Positions 8,410 to 15,179 of a DNA stretch of 64,000 bases are shown here, in pieces; position 1 is the first letter of the stretch, and every line of letters begins with the position of its first letter. The stretch comes from Geodermatophilus arenarius (GTDB lineage Bacteria; Actinomycetota; Actinomycetes; Mycobacteriales; Geodermatophilaceae): NCBI RefSeq assembly GCF_042654585.1, contig NZ_JBHSGR010000018.1:1-64000 (forward strand), in the 5' to 3' direction. Below the pieces are notes generated by a model. The model was not told the origin of the DNA. It was given only the letters and a program-made list of their open reading frames with translations, and did not search any database. Position numbers and translations under genes: made by a program.

Positions 8410-8619
8410 TCAGCGGCCGGCGACCTCGTAGCCGGCCTCCGCGACGGCGGCGCGCACGGCGGCGTCGTCGACGGGGGCGTCGCTGGTGACGGTCAGGCCG
8501 CCGCTGGCCAGGTCGACCTCGACGTCGGTGACGCCGGGGATCCCGCTGACCTCCTCGGTGACCGAGGCGACGCAGTGCTGGCAGGTCATGCCGGTGACGG
8601 TGTAGCTGGCGGTGCTCAT
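8410..8619 (-). CDS. copZ: Copper chaperone, heavy-metal-associated domain
   Basis: 69 aa, a single ferredoxin-like metal-binding domain. The Cu(I) site is GMTCQHC (Cys13, Cys16), with the usual GV-x-VEVDL strand after it. Such proteins carry Cu(I) in the cytosol to CopA. It begins with ATG behind GGAGGA and lies between csoR (28-base gap) and the His-rich protein gene (25-base gap). The operon layout and the CsoR site upstream imply induction by Cu(I). Confidence 0.93.
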   Translation of the reverse strand: MSTASYTVTGMTCQHCVASVTEEVSGIPGVTDVEVDLASGGLTVTSDAPVDDAAVRAAVAEAGYEVAGR

Positions 8620-8647
8620 GGCGGGGTCCTCCGGGTGGGGGTGGGGA

Positions 8648-8959
8648 TCAGGAACGGACGAGCCGGGCGATCGCGGCGGAGGCCTCGCGGACCTTCGCGT
8701 CGGCCTCCGGGCCGCCGGTGGCGACGGCCTCGGCGACGCAGTGCGACAGGTGCTCCTCGAGCAGGCTCAGCGCCACCGACTGCAGCGCGGAGGTCATCGC
8801 CGAGACCTGGGTGAGGATGTCGATGCAGTACTTCTCGTCCTCGACCATGCGCTGCAGCCCGCGGGCCTGGCCCTCGATGCGGCGCAGCCGCTTCAGGTGG
8901 TCGTCCTTGCGGTGGATGTAGCCGTGGACGTGGCCGGGGGCGCTCTCCGAGTCGGTCAC
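8648..8959 (-). CDS. csoR: Copper-sensing repressor CsoR
   Basis: 103 aa from the chosen start. All-helical repressor of the CsoR/RcnR family that releases DNA on binding Cu(I). Ligands are visible as Cys in EKYCIDILTQ, and His and Cys in EEHLSHCV (the Cys-His-Cys set). The basic segment KDDHLKRLRRIEGQARGL contacts DNA. The open frame continues upstream, but GTG 8959 lies 7 bases after a TACAGT -10 element, so I take it as a leaderless start. It heads the operon csoR-copZ-unknown-copA-SDR. Confidence 0.93.
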   Translation of the reverse strand: MTDSESAPGHVHGYIHRKDDHLKRLRRIEGQARGLQRMVEDEKYCIDILTQVSAMTSALQSVALSLLEEHLSHCVAEAVATGGPEADAKVREASAAIARLVRS

Positions 8960-8966
8960 GCGGACG

Positions 8967-8995
8967 ACTGTACCCCTACCCCCAGGGGGTATCAA
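8967..8995 (-). promoter_or_regulatory. csoR operon promoter with nested CsoR operator
   Basis: -35 TTGATA (8990-8995), 17-base spacer, -10 TACAGT (8967-8972). The spacer is nearly filled by the perfect palindrome TACCCCC-A-GGGGGTA (8977-8991), the G/C-run type of site CsoR binds. Repressor binding here would block RNA polymerase. Confidence 0.8.
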
Positions 8996-9396
8996 CTCCC
9001 GTCCTGCTCCGGCTCCTCCGGGCGGCCGGCGCGCAGGCGGGCGACGGTCTCGCGCAGCCGCACGGTGTCCGCGCGCGCGTCGGCGAGCTCGTCCTGCAGG
9101 CCGAGGATGACCTCGGCGGAGGCGAGCGTGTGGCCGTCGTCGAGGAGGCCGCGCAGCCGCGCGGCGAGGACGAGCTGGTGGCGCGAGTAGCGCCGGTGGC
9201 CGCCGGGGGAGCGGTGTGGCTGCAGGACCCCGGAGCCGTCGAGGCTGCGCAGGAAGGCGGCCTGGACGCCGAGCAGCGTGGCGGCCTGGCTCATCGTGAG
9301 CGCCGGGAAGTCGGGGTCGTCGAGCCGGCGCACGGCGTCGGCCGCCGGGTCGGCCTGCTGCGGCTCGCCCTGCCGGCGGTCGTCGGGGCCGGCCAC
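8992..9396 (-). CDS. MerR-family regulator next to hsp20
   Basis: 134 aa. The winged helix-turn-helix of the MerR/HspR type spans about residues 30-95, with LTMSQAATLLGVQAAFLRSL and SPGGHRRYSRHQLVLAARLRG, followed by a coiled-coil-like helix (LQDELADARADTVRLRETV) for dimerisation. No metal-binding Cys is present, so it is not a metal sensor. It starts with GTG behind a strong GGAGGAGG. Its neighbour is the small heat-shock gene, separated by strong hairpins; an inverted repeat over the hsp20 -10 element is a candidate site. Its stop codon overlaps the -35 region of csoR. Confidence 0.8.
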   Translation of the reverse strand: MAGPDDRRQGEPQQADPAADAVRRLDDPDFPALTMSQAATLLGVQAAFLRSLDGSGVLQPHRSPGGHRRYSRHQLVLAARLRGLLDDGHTLASAEVILGLQDELADARADTVRLRETVARLRAGRPEEPEQDGS

Positions 9397-9421
9397 GGGA
9401 CCTCCTCCTCCCTGCGGTGCC

Positions 9422-9438
9422 GGGGCCCGACGGGCCCC
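9422..9438. terminator. Small GC hairpin
   Basis: 7-bp perfect stem GGGGCCC/GGGCCCC with a 3-base loop, just upstream of the MerR-type gene and next to the larger hairpin at 9448-9480. Confidence 0.4.
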
Positions 9439-9447
9439 GGATGTGGC

Positions 9448-9480
9448 GCGGGGGCCGGGCCGTACCGGCCCGGCCCCCGC
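9448..9480 (-). terminator. Strong hairpin terminator after hsp20
   Basis: Perfect 15-bp GC stem with a 3-base loop (TAC), starting 14 bases after the hsp20 stop. There is no U-tract, as is common in high-GC actinobacteria. It should separate hsp20 from the regulator gene or attenuate read-through. Confidence 0.75.
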
Positions 9481-9494
9481 GGACGGGACGCCGA

Positions 9495-9992
9495 TCAGCT
9501 CTCGACGGCCCGGGTCTCGCCCTGGGCGGGCTCCTGCTCGCCCTCGATGGTCCGGCTCTCCACCGCGGCCGGCACGTCGGCGCGGGTCACGGTGATCTTG
9601 CGGGCGCGGGCCTTCTCCGCCACGGGGATGCTCACGGTGAGCACGCCGTCGTGGTAGCTGGCCTCCAGCCGGTCGGTGTCGAGGCTGCGGCCGAGCACCA
9701 GCTGCCGGGTGTAGGCGCCGTAGGGACGCTCGGCGACGGCCCACTCCGCGCCCTCCAGCTGCGGGACGGAGCGCTCGGCGCTGACGGTGAGCGTCGTGCC
9801 CTCGATCGACAGGTCGATCGAGCCCGGGTCCACGCCGGGCAGGTCGAAGTGGGCGACGAACTTGTCACCGACGCGGTAGGCGTCCATCGGCATGCCCGAC
9901 AGGGCGCGGGCGGTGCCGGGGCGGCCGGTGAGCTGGTCCAGCGCGCGGAAGGCGGCGGACGTGGCGGCGAACGGGTCGTACGCGGTCAGCAT
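9495..9992 (-). CDS. Small heat-shock protein, Hsp20/alpha-crystallin family
   Basis: 165 aa. ATP-independent holdase chaperone. The alpha-crystallin domain covers about residues 40-135: VAHFDLPGVDPGSIDLSIEG at its start, and LEASYHDGVLTVSIPVAE, where G-V-L-x-(V/I) is the family hallmark, at its end. The N-terminal arm begins LTAYDPFA, as in actinobacterial Hsp18/Hsp20. It begins with ATG behind AGGAGGT. It has a good promoter (10063-10091) overlapped by an inverted repeat, suggesting repression by the adjacent MerR/HspR-like protein. Confidence 0.93.
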   Translation of the reverse strand: MLTAYDPFAATSAAFRALDQLTGRPGTARALSGMPMDAYRVGDKFVAHFDLPGVDPGSIDLSIEGTTLTVSAERSVPQLEGAEWAVAERPYGAYTRQLVLGRSLDTDRLEASYHDGVLTVSIPVAEKARARKITVTRADVPAAVESRTIEGEQEPAQGETRAVES

Positions 9993-10046
9993 GGCTGGTG
10001 AACCTCCTGGGAGATCCGGTGTGGAGTTCGCTGCCCGGGGATGAAC

Positions 10047-10091
10047 CTCCAGTGGCGACTGGAGATTACCTCGACCGGGCATCCTTGTAAA
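10047..10091 (-). promoter_or_regulatory. hsp20 promoter with inverted-repeat operator
   Basis: -35 TTTACA (10086-10091), 17-base spacer, -10 TAATCT (10063-10068). The inverted repeat CTCCAGT-N4-ACTGGAG (10047-10064) overlaps the last bases of the -10 and the expected transcription start. It is not the classical HAIR sequence (CTTGAGT-N7-ACTCAAG) but has a similar form. Confidence 0.7.
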
Positions 10092-10123
10092 CGTCTCTCG
10101 TCGGCTGTTGTTCCCGGCCGCGC

Positions 10124-10624
10124 ATGGACCGCGGGCAACGGGGGCAGACCCCGGGCATGGACGAGCACCGAGAGACCGGTGGACCCGCGGCCGAGGACCC
10201 CGGCGCCGCGCCCCACGAGGGCGAGCCCCAGGTCGACGCCCGGCTCGACGGCGACGTCAGCTGCATCACCGTGACCGGTGAGCTCACCGAGGCCGCCCGC
10301 CGGCCGCTGGTCCGCGTGGTCACCGACCAGCTGCTGTCGGTGCCCACGCTCTCGCGGGTGGAGCTGGAGCTGAGCGGCGTCTCCTACATGAACTCCGCCG
10401 GGATGGCCGTCCTCGTGCAGCTGCAGCGGATGACCCAGCCGCGGGCGGTCACCGTCGCGCTGGTCGAGCCGCCGGCCGCGGTCGCGCGGCCGCTGCAGCT
10501 GACCGGCCTGTGGCGCCGCTTCGAGGTGGTGGGCGAGGGCGCCGGACCGGCCGACGCCGGCGGCGCACCGCCGTCGGGGGGTCCCTCGCGGCGCCCGGAC
10601 GGGCCGGACGGCCGCAGCGCCTGA
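10124..10624 (+). CDS. STAS-domain protein (anti-sigma-factor antagonist-like)
   Basis: 166 aa. A STAS domain spans about residues 40-135, with ITVTGELTEAARRPLV and VELELSGVSYMNSAGMAVLV; the Ser in MNSAG is at the position phosphorylated in SpoIIAA/RsbV-type antagonists. Both tails are Pro/Gly-rich and look disordered. No anti-sigma kinase or sigma gene is adjacent, so its partner is elsewhere. The start is uncertain: ATG 10124 gives the full frame, ATG 10157 gives a shorter tail; neither has a clear ribosome site. Confidence 0.82.
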   Translation: MDRGQRGQTPGMDEHRETGGPAAEDPGAAPHEGEPQVDARLDGDVSCITVTGELTEAARRPLVRVVTDQLLSVPTLSRVELELSGVSYMNSAGMAVLVQLQRMTQPRAVTVALVEPPAAVARPLQLTGLWRRFEVVGEGAGPADAGGAPPSGGPSRRPDGPDGRSA

Positions 10625-10675
10625 CCGGCGCCGCGCGACCACGGTGTCGGGCGGTCCCGGGCCGGGGGCTGCTCC

Positions 10676-10681
10676 TAGCCT
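10676..10681 (+). promoter_or_regulatory. -10 element, leaderless start of the YibE/F gene
   Basis: TAGCCT, then 6 bases, then the GTG at 10688. Confidence 0.55.
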
Positions 10682-10687
10682 GGCCGG

Positions 10688-11956
10688 GTGCCGCCCCACA
10701 CCCACAGCCACGGGCCCGACCCCGACGCGCCCCCGCCGAGCCCGGAGACGCTGACCCGGCGACGCCGCGCGGTCACGCTGATGCTCCTGCTGCTCGTGCC
10801 GGTCGGGCTGGCCACCGTGGTCGGCCTGGTCGCGCTCTGGCCCGGCGGCGAGCCGACCAGCGCCGAGCAGGTCGCGGCCACCTTCCTCCCGGCGGGGACC
10901 ACCTACGCCGACGCGCGGGTGGTCTCGCTGCAGACGCTGCCCTGCGGTGAGGCCGGGACCGGGCAGGCCACGTGCGCCACCGCCGTCGTCGAGGTGCTCG
11001 AGGGCGACGGCGCGGGGGACTACCAGCAGGTCGACCTGTCGGCCGAGGTGGTCGCCAACGGGGTGGGCGAGGGCGACACCCTCGTGCTCACCCGCGACCC
11101 CGGCGCCGAGGGCGGCCCGGACTACCAGTTCGCCGACTTCGAGCGGACCACGCCGATCGTCGTCCTCGCGGTGGCGTTCGCCCTCGTCGTCGGGGCGGTC
11201 GCGCGGCTGCGCGGGCTCGCCGCGCTGGTCGGCCTCGCCTTCGCGTTCTTCGTGCTGCTGCGGTTCGTGCTGCCGGCGCTGCTGGAGGGGTCCTCGCCGA
11301 CGCTGGTCAGCCTGGTCGGCTCGGCGGCGATCATGTTCGTCGTCCTGTACCTCGCGCACGGCTTCTCCGCCCGGACGACGACGGCGCTGGTGGGCACCCT
11401 GTTCGGCCTGGCGCTGGTGACCGTGCTGGGGTCGGTGGCCGTCGACGTCGCGCGGCTGACCGGGCTCACCAGCGAGGAGACCATCCAGCTGCTGACGTTC
11501 GACCCGACGCTGGACTTCTCCGGCCTGGTGATCGCCGGGGTCGTCGTCGCCGGCCTCGGCGTGCTCAACGACGTCACGATCACCCAGGCCTCGGCGATCT
11601 GGCAGCTCAACGAGGTGGACCCGGCGATGGGGTGGCGGCAGCTGTACCGCCGCGGCATGGCCGTCGGCCGCGACCACATCGCCTCCACCGTCTACACGAT
11701 CGTCTTCGCCTACGCGGGGGCCGCGCTGCCGCTGCTGCTGCTGTTCGAGGTCTACACGCAGCCCGCCGGCGTCACGCTCACCAGCGCCGCGGTGGCCGAG
11801 GAGGTCATCCGCACGCTGGTCGGCGCGATCGCGCTGGTGCTGGCGGTCCCGGTGACGACGGCGGTCGGCGCGTTCTTCGCGACCGCGGCCGGGACGGCGG
11901 CCGGCGCGGCCCCGGAGCGACGCCTGTCGGGCCTGCGTGCGAGGTTTGCCCGGTGA
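10688..11956 (+). CDS. YibE/F family multi-pass membrane protein
   Basis: 422 aa. A His-rich N-terminus (PPHTHSHGPDP) precedes a first helix (about 30-50), then an extracytoplasmic beta-rich domain (about 55-155). Seven or so helices follow, with the family motifs VGLAFAFFVLLRFVLPALL, VLNDVTITQASAIW and GRDHIASTVYTIVFAYAGAALP. The function of YibE/F is not established; the polar residues in the LNDVT and GRDH segments suggest a transporter. A TAGCCT element 6 bases before the GTG indicates a leaderless mRNA. The stop overlaps the start of the next gene (GTGA), so the methyltransferase is coupled. Confidence 0.87.
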   Translation: MPPHTHSHGPDPDAPPPSPETLTRRRRAVTLMLLLLVPVGLATVVGLVALWPGGEPTSAEQVAATFLPAGTTYADARVVSLQTLPCGEAGTGQATCATAVVEVLEGDGAGDYQQVDLSAEVVANGVGEGDTLVLTRDPGAEGGPDYQFADFERTTPIVVLAVAFALVVGAVARLRGLAALVGLAFAFFVLLRFVLPALLEGSSPTLVSLVGSAAIMFVVLYLAHGFSARTTTALVGTLFGLALVTVLGSVAVDVARLTGLTSEETIQLLTFDPTLDFSGLVIAGVVVAGLGVLNDVTITQASAIWQLNEVDPAMGWRQLYRRGMAVGRDHIASTVYTIVFAYAGAALPLLLLFEVYTQPAGVTLTSAAVAEEVIRTLVGAIALVLAVPVTTAVGAFFATAAGTAAGAAPERRLSGLRARFAR

Positions 11957-12639
11957 ACACGCGCACCGACCGGCCCCGTTCAGAGGCTCGCGCCGAGCTC
12001 GCGAGGCGGGAGGAGGACGGGGTCCTTCGACTACTGGCGGCCGCCGAGGCCGCACCCGGGTTCATGCCGGCCGACGAGGGCCGCGCCCTCTACGAGGCCG
12101 CCCGCGCGGTGGCGGTGCCCGGCCCGCTGCTGGAGATCGGCTCGTGGATGGGCAAGTCGGCGCTGTACCTCGCCGCCGCGGCGCGGGAGACCGGCCGGCA
12201 GGTGGTCACCGTCGACCACCACCGCGGGTCCGAGGAGCACCAGCCCGGCTGGGAGTACCACGACCCGTCGCTGGTCGACCCCGCCGTCGGGCGGATCGAC
12301 ACCCTGCCGCGGTTCCGCCGCACGATCGCCGACGCGGGAGCCGAGGACGTCGTCGTCGCCGTCGTCGCGCGGTCGGAGGTGCTCGCGCCGCTGTGGACGA
12401 CCCCGCTGGCGCTGCTGTTCCTCGACGGCAGCCACACCGAGGAGTCCGCGCGCCGCGACCAGGACGCCTGGGTGGACAAGCTCGCCGTCGGCGGCACGCT
12501 GGCCATCCACGACGTCTTCCCCGACCCCGCCGACGGCGGCCAGGCACCCTTCGGGGTGTACCGCCGGGTGCTCGCGTCCGGGGACTTCGAGGAGCTGCCG
12601 GGCACCGGCTCGCTGCGGCTGCTGCGCCGTGTCCGCTGA
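11953..12639 (+). CDS. Class I SAM-dependent methyltransferase
   Basis: 228 aa. A Rossmann-type methyltransferase of the CmcI/O-methyltransferase-like kind. Motif I is LLEIGSWMGKSALYLA (about residues 57-72), VVTVDHH ends strand 2, and LLFLDGSHTEESARRD (about 155-170) carries the acidic metal or substrate residues. IHDVFPDP follows. The substrate is unknown. Residues about 7-24 come from the same palindromic repeat that lies inside copA, in the same frame; conserved methyltransferase sequence starts after it. The GTG overlaps the YibE/F stop, and the DksA-like gene starts 11 bases before this stop. Confidence 0.85.
   Translation: MNTRTDRPRSEARAELARREEDGVLRLLAAAEAAPGFMPADEGRALYEAARAVAVPGPLLEIGSWMGKSALYLAAAARETGRQVVTVDHHRGSEEHQPGWEYHDPSLVDPAVGRIDTLPRFRRTIADAGAEDVVVAVVARSEVLAPLWTTPLALLFLDGSHTEESARRDQDAWVDKLAVGGTLAIHDVFPDPADGGQAPFGVYRRVLASGDFEELPGTGSLRLLRRVR
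11972..12025 (+). repeat. Palindromic repeat, copy 2, in frame in a methyltransferase gene
   Basis: 54-bp element in sense orientation, differing from the copA copy at 6 positions. The outer 10-bp stem pairs fully if two G-T pairs are allowed. It encodes PRSEARAELARREEDGVL, which aligns with the copA linker in the same phase. Confidence 0.85.
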
Positions 12640-12958
12640 CGCGTTGGGCGCCGAGCGGGCGGCCGCCCAGGCGCAGATCGAGGCGCTCACCCGCCAGTTC
12701 GACGAGATCGTCGCCGCGTCGCGGGCGTCCAACGCCGACGACGAGCACGACCCGGAGGGCGCCACCATCGCCTTCGAGCGGCAGCAGGTGGCGGCGCTGC
12801 TGGAGCAGGCGCGCCGCCGGCTGGCCGACGTCGACGCCGCCGTCACCGCCGTCGAGGCCGGCACCTACGGCCGCTGCGAGACCTGCGGCGGGCCGATCGC
12901 GCCCGAGCGCCTGGCCGCCCGGCCCACCGCCCGCACCTGCATCAGCTGCGCGCGCTGA
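12629..12958 (+). CDS. DksA/TraR-type C4 zinc-finger protein
   Basis: 109 aa. A long helical N-terminal part (about 1-80, with EHDPEGATIAFERQQVAALLEQ) is followed by a C-terminal zinc finger CETCGG..CISC (spacing C-x2-C-x17-C-x2-C). Proteins of this family can bind the RNA polymerase secondary channel; whether this one does is unknown because the acidic coiled-coil tip is not obvious. The GTG start lies inside the methyltransferase gene (11-base overlap), and its 3' end overlaps the convergent YczE gene by 17 bases. Confidence 0.86.
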   Translation: MSADALGAERAAAQAQIEALTRQFDEIVAASRASNADDEHDPEGATIAFERQQVAALLEQARRRLADVDAAVTAVEAGTYGRCETCGGPIAPERLAARPTARTCISCAR

Positions 12959-13580
12959 CCTCCGCTCGCACCGACAGGCGGGGCAGCAGCAGCTGGGTGA
13001 GCGGGCCGATGGCGAGGGCGTAGGCGACGGTGGCGACGCCGAGGGTGCCGCCGAGCACCCACCCGGTCGCGACGACGGCGACCTCGATCGTGGTGCGCAC
13101 GAGCCGCACCGACCCGCCGGTGCGCCGCACGAGCCCCGTCATCAGCCCGTCCCGCGGGCCCGGCCCCAGGTGCACCCCGACGTAGGCGGCCGTGGCGACG
13201 GCGTTGAGGACGATGCCCGACACCGCGAACGCCGCCTGCGCCGCCAGGTGCGACGGCGCGGGCAGGACGGCGAGCGTGCCGTCGACGGCGACGCCGATGA
13301 CGACGACGTTGCTCACCGTGCCGATCCCCGGCCGCTCCCGCAGCGGGATCCACGCGAGCAGGACCAGCGCACCCACGACCACGGTGACCAGCCCGAGCGA
13401 CCAGCCCAGCCGCTGCGCGAGGCCCTGGTGCAGCACGTCCCACGGCGTGACCCCGAGCGAGGACCGCACCAGCAGGGCCATCGACGCCCCGTACAGCGCG
13501 AGGCCGGCGTAGAGCTGGACGAGGCGGCGCGGGAGACGGGCCGACACGGGAACCGGACGGTGCTGCAACACGACCGCCAC
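12942..13580 (-). CDS. YczE/YitT-type five-helix membrane protein
   Basis: 212 aa. Hydrophobic segments are visible near residues 20-42, 55-78, 85-108, 112-135 and 160-195. The family stretches SLGVTPWDVLHQGLA and GPGPRDGLMTGLVRRTG, shared by YczE-like proteins, are both present. The function of the family is unknown. It begins with GTG. In other bacteria yczE is often regulated by a divergent MocR-type protein (YczR); no such gene is here, but a perfect inverted repeat lies 30 bases upstream. Its 3' end overlaps the convergent DksA-like gene. Confidence 0.82.
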   Translation of the reverse strand: MAVVLQHRPVPVSARLPRRLVQLYAGLALYGASMALLVRSSLGVTPWDVLHQGLAQRLGWSLGLVTVVVGALVLLAWIPLRERPGIGTVSNVVVIGVAVDGTLAVLPAPSHLAAQAAFAVSGIVLNAVATAAYVGVHLGPGPRDGLMTGLVRRTGGSVRLVRTTIEVAVVATGWVLGGTLGVATVAYALAIGPLTQLLLPRLSVRAEVSARS

Positions 13581-13609
13581 TCTGCTGCGCGCCCGGCCTG
13601 GCTCCTACG

Positions 13610-13630
13610 GGCCAATCGCCCGGATTGGCC
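13610..13630. promoter_or_regulatory. Perfect inverted repeat upstream of the YczE gene
   Basis: GGCCAATC-N5-GATTGGCC, 30 bases before the GTG. It is a candidate operator, possibly for a MocR/GntR-type regulator encoded elsewhere. Confidence 0.5.
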
Positions 13631-13718
13631 TGGTCCGGGGCGCCCGTCGTCGACCTGGTGCCGCCTCAGCGGGGCCGAGACAGCAGCAGGTCGACACCGG
13701 GCGCCGGAGCGCCGGCGC

Positions 13719-14240
13719 TCACTCGCCGGTGACGCCGTCCAGGGCCTCGCGGATCAGGTCGGCGTGGCCGTTGTGCCGGGCGTACTCCTCGACCAGGTGC
13801 ACCAGGATCCAGCGCAGGGAGAACTCGTCGTCACGGCCCCACGGCCGGTCCGCGGTGTCCAGCGGCAGCCGGCCGACGACCGACCGCACCGCCTCCGCAA
13901 CCGCCCGCCACGTCGCCCACGCCGCCTTGACGTCGGCCGCCGTGACGGTCGCGGGGTCCACCCGGAACTGCTCGTCGCGGTCCCGCACCACGTCGGGCCA
14001 GAGGTCGAACGGCAGCCCGCCGAACCCGACCAGCCAGCCGGCCTCCACCGCGGCCAGGTGCCGGACCATCCCCAGCAGGGTCAGCTCCGACGTCGGCACC
14101 GCCCGGGTCGCCAGCTGCCGCGGCGTCAGCTCCGCGCACTTCCACTCCAGCGTCTGCCGCTGGTACTCGAGGAAACCCAGGACGGTGGCCGTCTCCTCCG
14201 CCACCAGCGGCGGGTCGGTGCGGTGGTCCGGCGGCGTCAC
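13719..14240 (-). CDS. DinB/DUF664-family protein
   Basis: 173 aa four-helix-bundle protein of the DinB/mycothiol-dependent superfamily. The three potential metal-binding His are MVRHLAAVE near residue 60 and HNGHADLIRE at the C-terminus, with the intervening W/R-rich helix typical of DUF664. In actinobacteria many relatives are thiol-dependent S-transferases; the substrate here is unknown. It starts with GTG 9 bases after the preceding glycosyltransferase stop and is the last gene of the co-oriented run from 19.2 kb. Confidence 0.85.
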   Translation of the reverse strand: MTPPDHRTDPPLVAEETATVLGFLEYQRQTLEWKCAELTPRQLATRAVPTSELTLLGMVRHLAAVEAGWLVGFGGLPFDLWPDVVRDRDEQFRVDPATVTAADVKAAWATWRAVAEAVRSVVGRLPLDTADRPWGRDDEFSLRWILVHLVEEYARHNGHADLIREALDGVTGE

Positions 14241-14249
14241 GGGGTCCCC

Positions 14250-15179
14250 TCAGCTGACGTAGCGGCGGGCGGTGGAGCGGCGCTGGGCGGCGTCGAGCGC
14301 GGCGAACCGGGCCTCCGCGTGCGGCGGCAGGACCCGCCGCTCGCGCACCAGCCAGGGGATCCCGCGGACGGCGGCCCACAGCCCCTGCGCGGTCACCCGG
14401 TCCCGCGGCAGCGTGGCCAGCAGGTGCACGGTGCGCCGCAGCGCCGGGCGCAGCGGGCGCCGCAGCCACGTCGTCCAGAGGGTGTTGCGGATGCCGTCGC
14501 GCCGGCGGCGGTGCCCGTCGCGGGCCTTCGACGCCTGGTGGTGCACGGTCAGCTCGGGCAGGTAGCACAGCTCCCAGCCGGCGGCGGCGAGGTCGCCGGC
14601 CATGAGCTCCTCCTCCCCGCCCAGCCACAGCCGCTCGCTGAAGCCGCCGACCTCGAGGAACGCCTCCCGCCGGACGACGCTCGCGCCGGCGAGGAAGGAC
14701 CCGAGCGCCGGGCCGGGCAGCCAGCCGGCGCCGGGGACGGGGGAGTCGCGCAGCTCCGGCACGATCGGGTCCTCCCGGCCGCCGGGCTCGACCAGGATCC
14801 GCGCGGTCACCACGGCCAGCCGCGGGTGCGCGTCGAGGACGTCGGCCGCCGTCCGCAGCGACCCCGGGTCCCACCAGGTGTCGTCGTCGCAGAAGGCCAC
14901 GTACGGCGTGTCCAGCCGGCCGACGCCGACGTTGCGGCCGATCGCGCCCAGGTTCTCCGGGCTGGCGACGAGCTCCACGGCGGGGAAGCGCCGGGCGATC
15001 GCCTCCGCGGTCCCGTCGGTGGAGCCGTTGTCGACGACCACCACGTGCGGCCGCTCGGGCAGCGCCCGCAGCCGGGACAGCGCCCCGAGCACCTCGTCGC
15101 GGCGCTGGTGGGTGATCACGACGACGGCGACCCGCGGGTCGCTCCCGATCTCCTGCGGCCGTGCGGCGGTGGCCGTCAC
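14250..15179 (-). CDS. Family 2 glycosyltransferase
   Basis: 309 aa. GT-A fold: VAVVVITHQRRDEV, then VVDNGSTDGTAEA (nucleotide-sugar binding), VAFCDDDTWWDP carrying the DxD-type metal site, and WLGGEEELMAGDLAAAGW with the acceptor-side acidic residues. The C-terminal 90 residues are basic (RRRRDGIRNTLW) and probably lie at the membrane face. The GTG overlaps the stop of the preceding glycosyltransferase gene (GTGA). It is about 45 percent similar by eye to that neighbour over the whole length, so the pair looks like a tandem duplication with divergence. The acceptor is unknown. Confidence 0.9.
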   Translation of the reverse strand: MTATAARPQEIGSDPRVAVVVITHQRRDEVLGALSRLRALPERPHVVVVDNGSTDGTAEAIARRFPAVELVASPENLGAIGRNVGVGRLDTPYVAFCDDDTWWDPGSLRTAADVLDAHPRLAVVTARILVEPGGREDPIVPELRDSPVPGAGWLPGPALGSFLAGASVVRREAFLEVGGFSERLWLGGEEELMAGDLAAAGWELCYLPELTVHHQASKARDGHRRRRDGIRNTLWTTWLRRPLRPALRRTVHLLATLPRDRVTAQGLWAAVRGIPWLVRERRVLPPHAEARFAALDAAQRRSTARRYVS

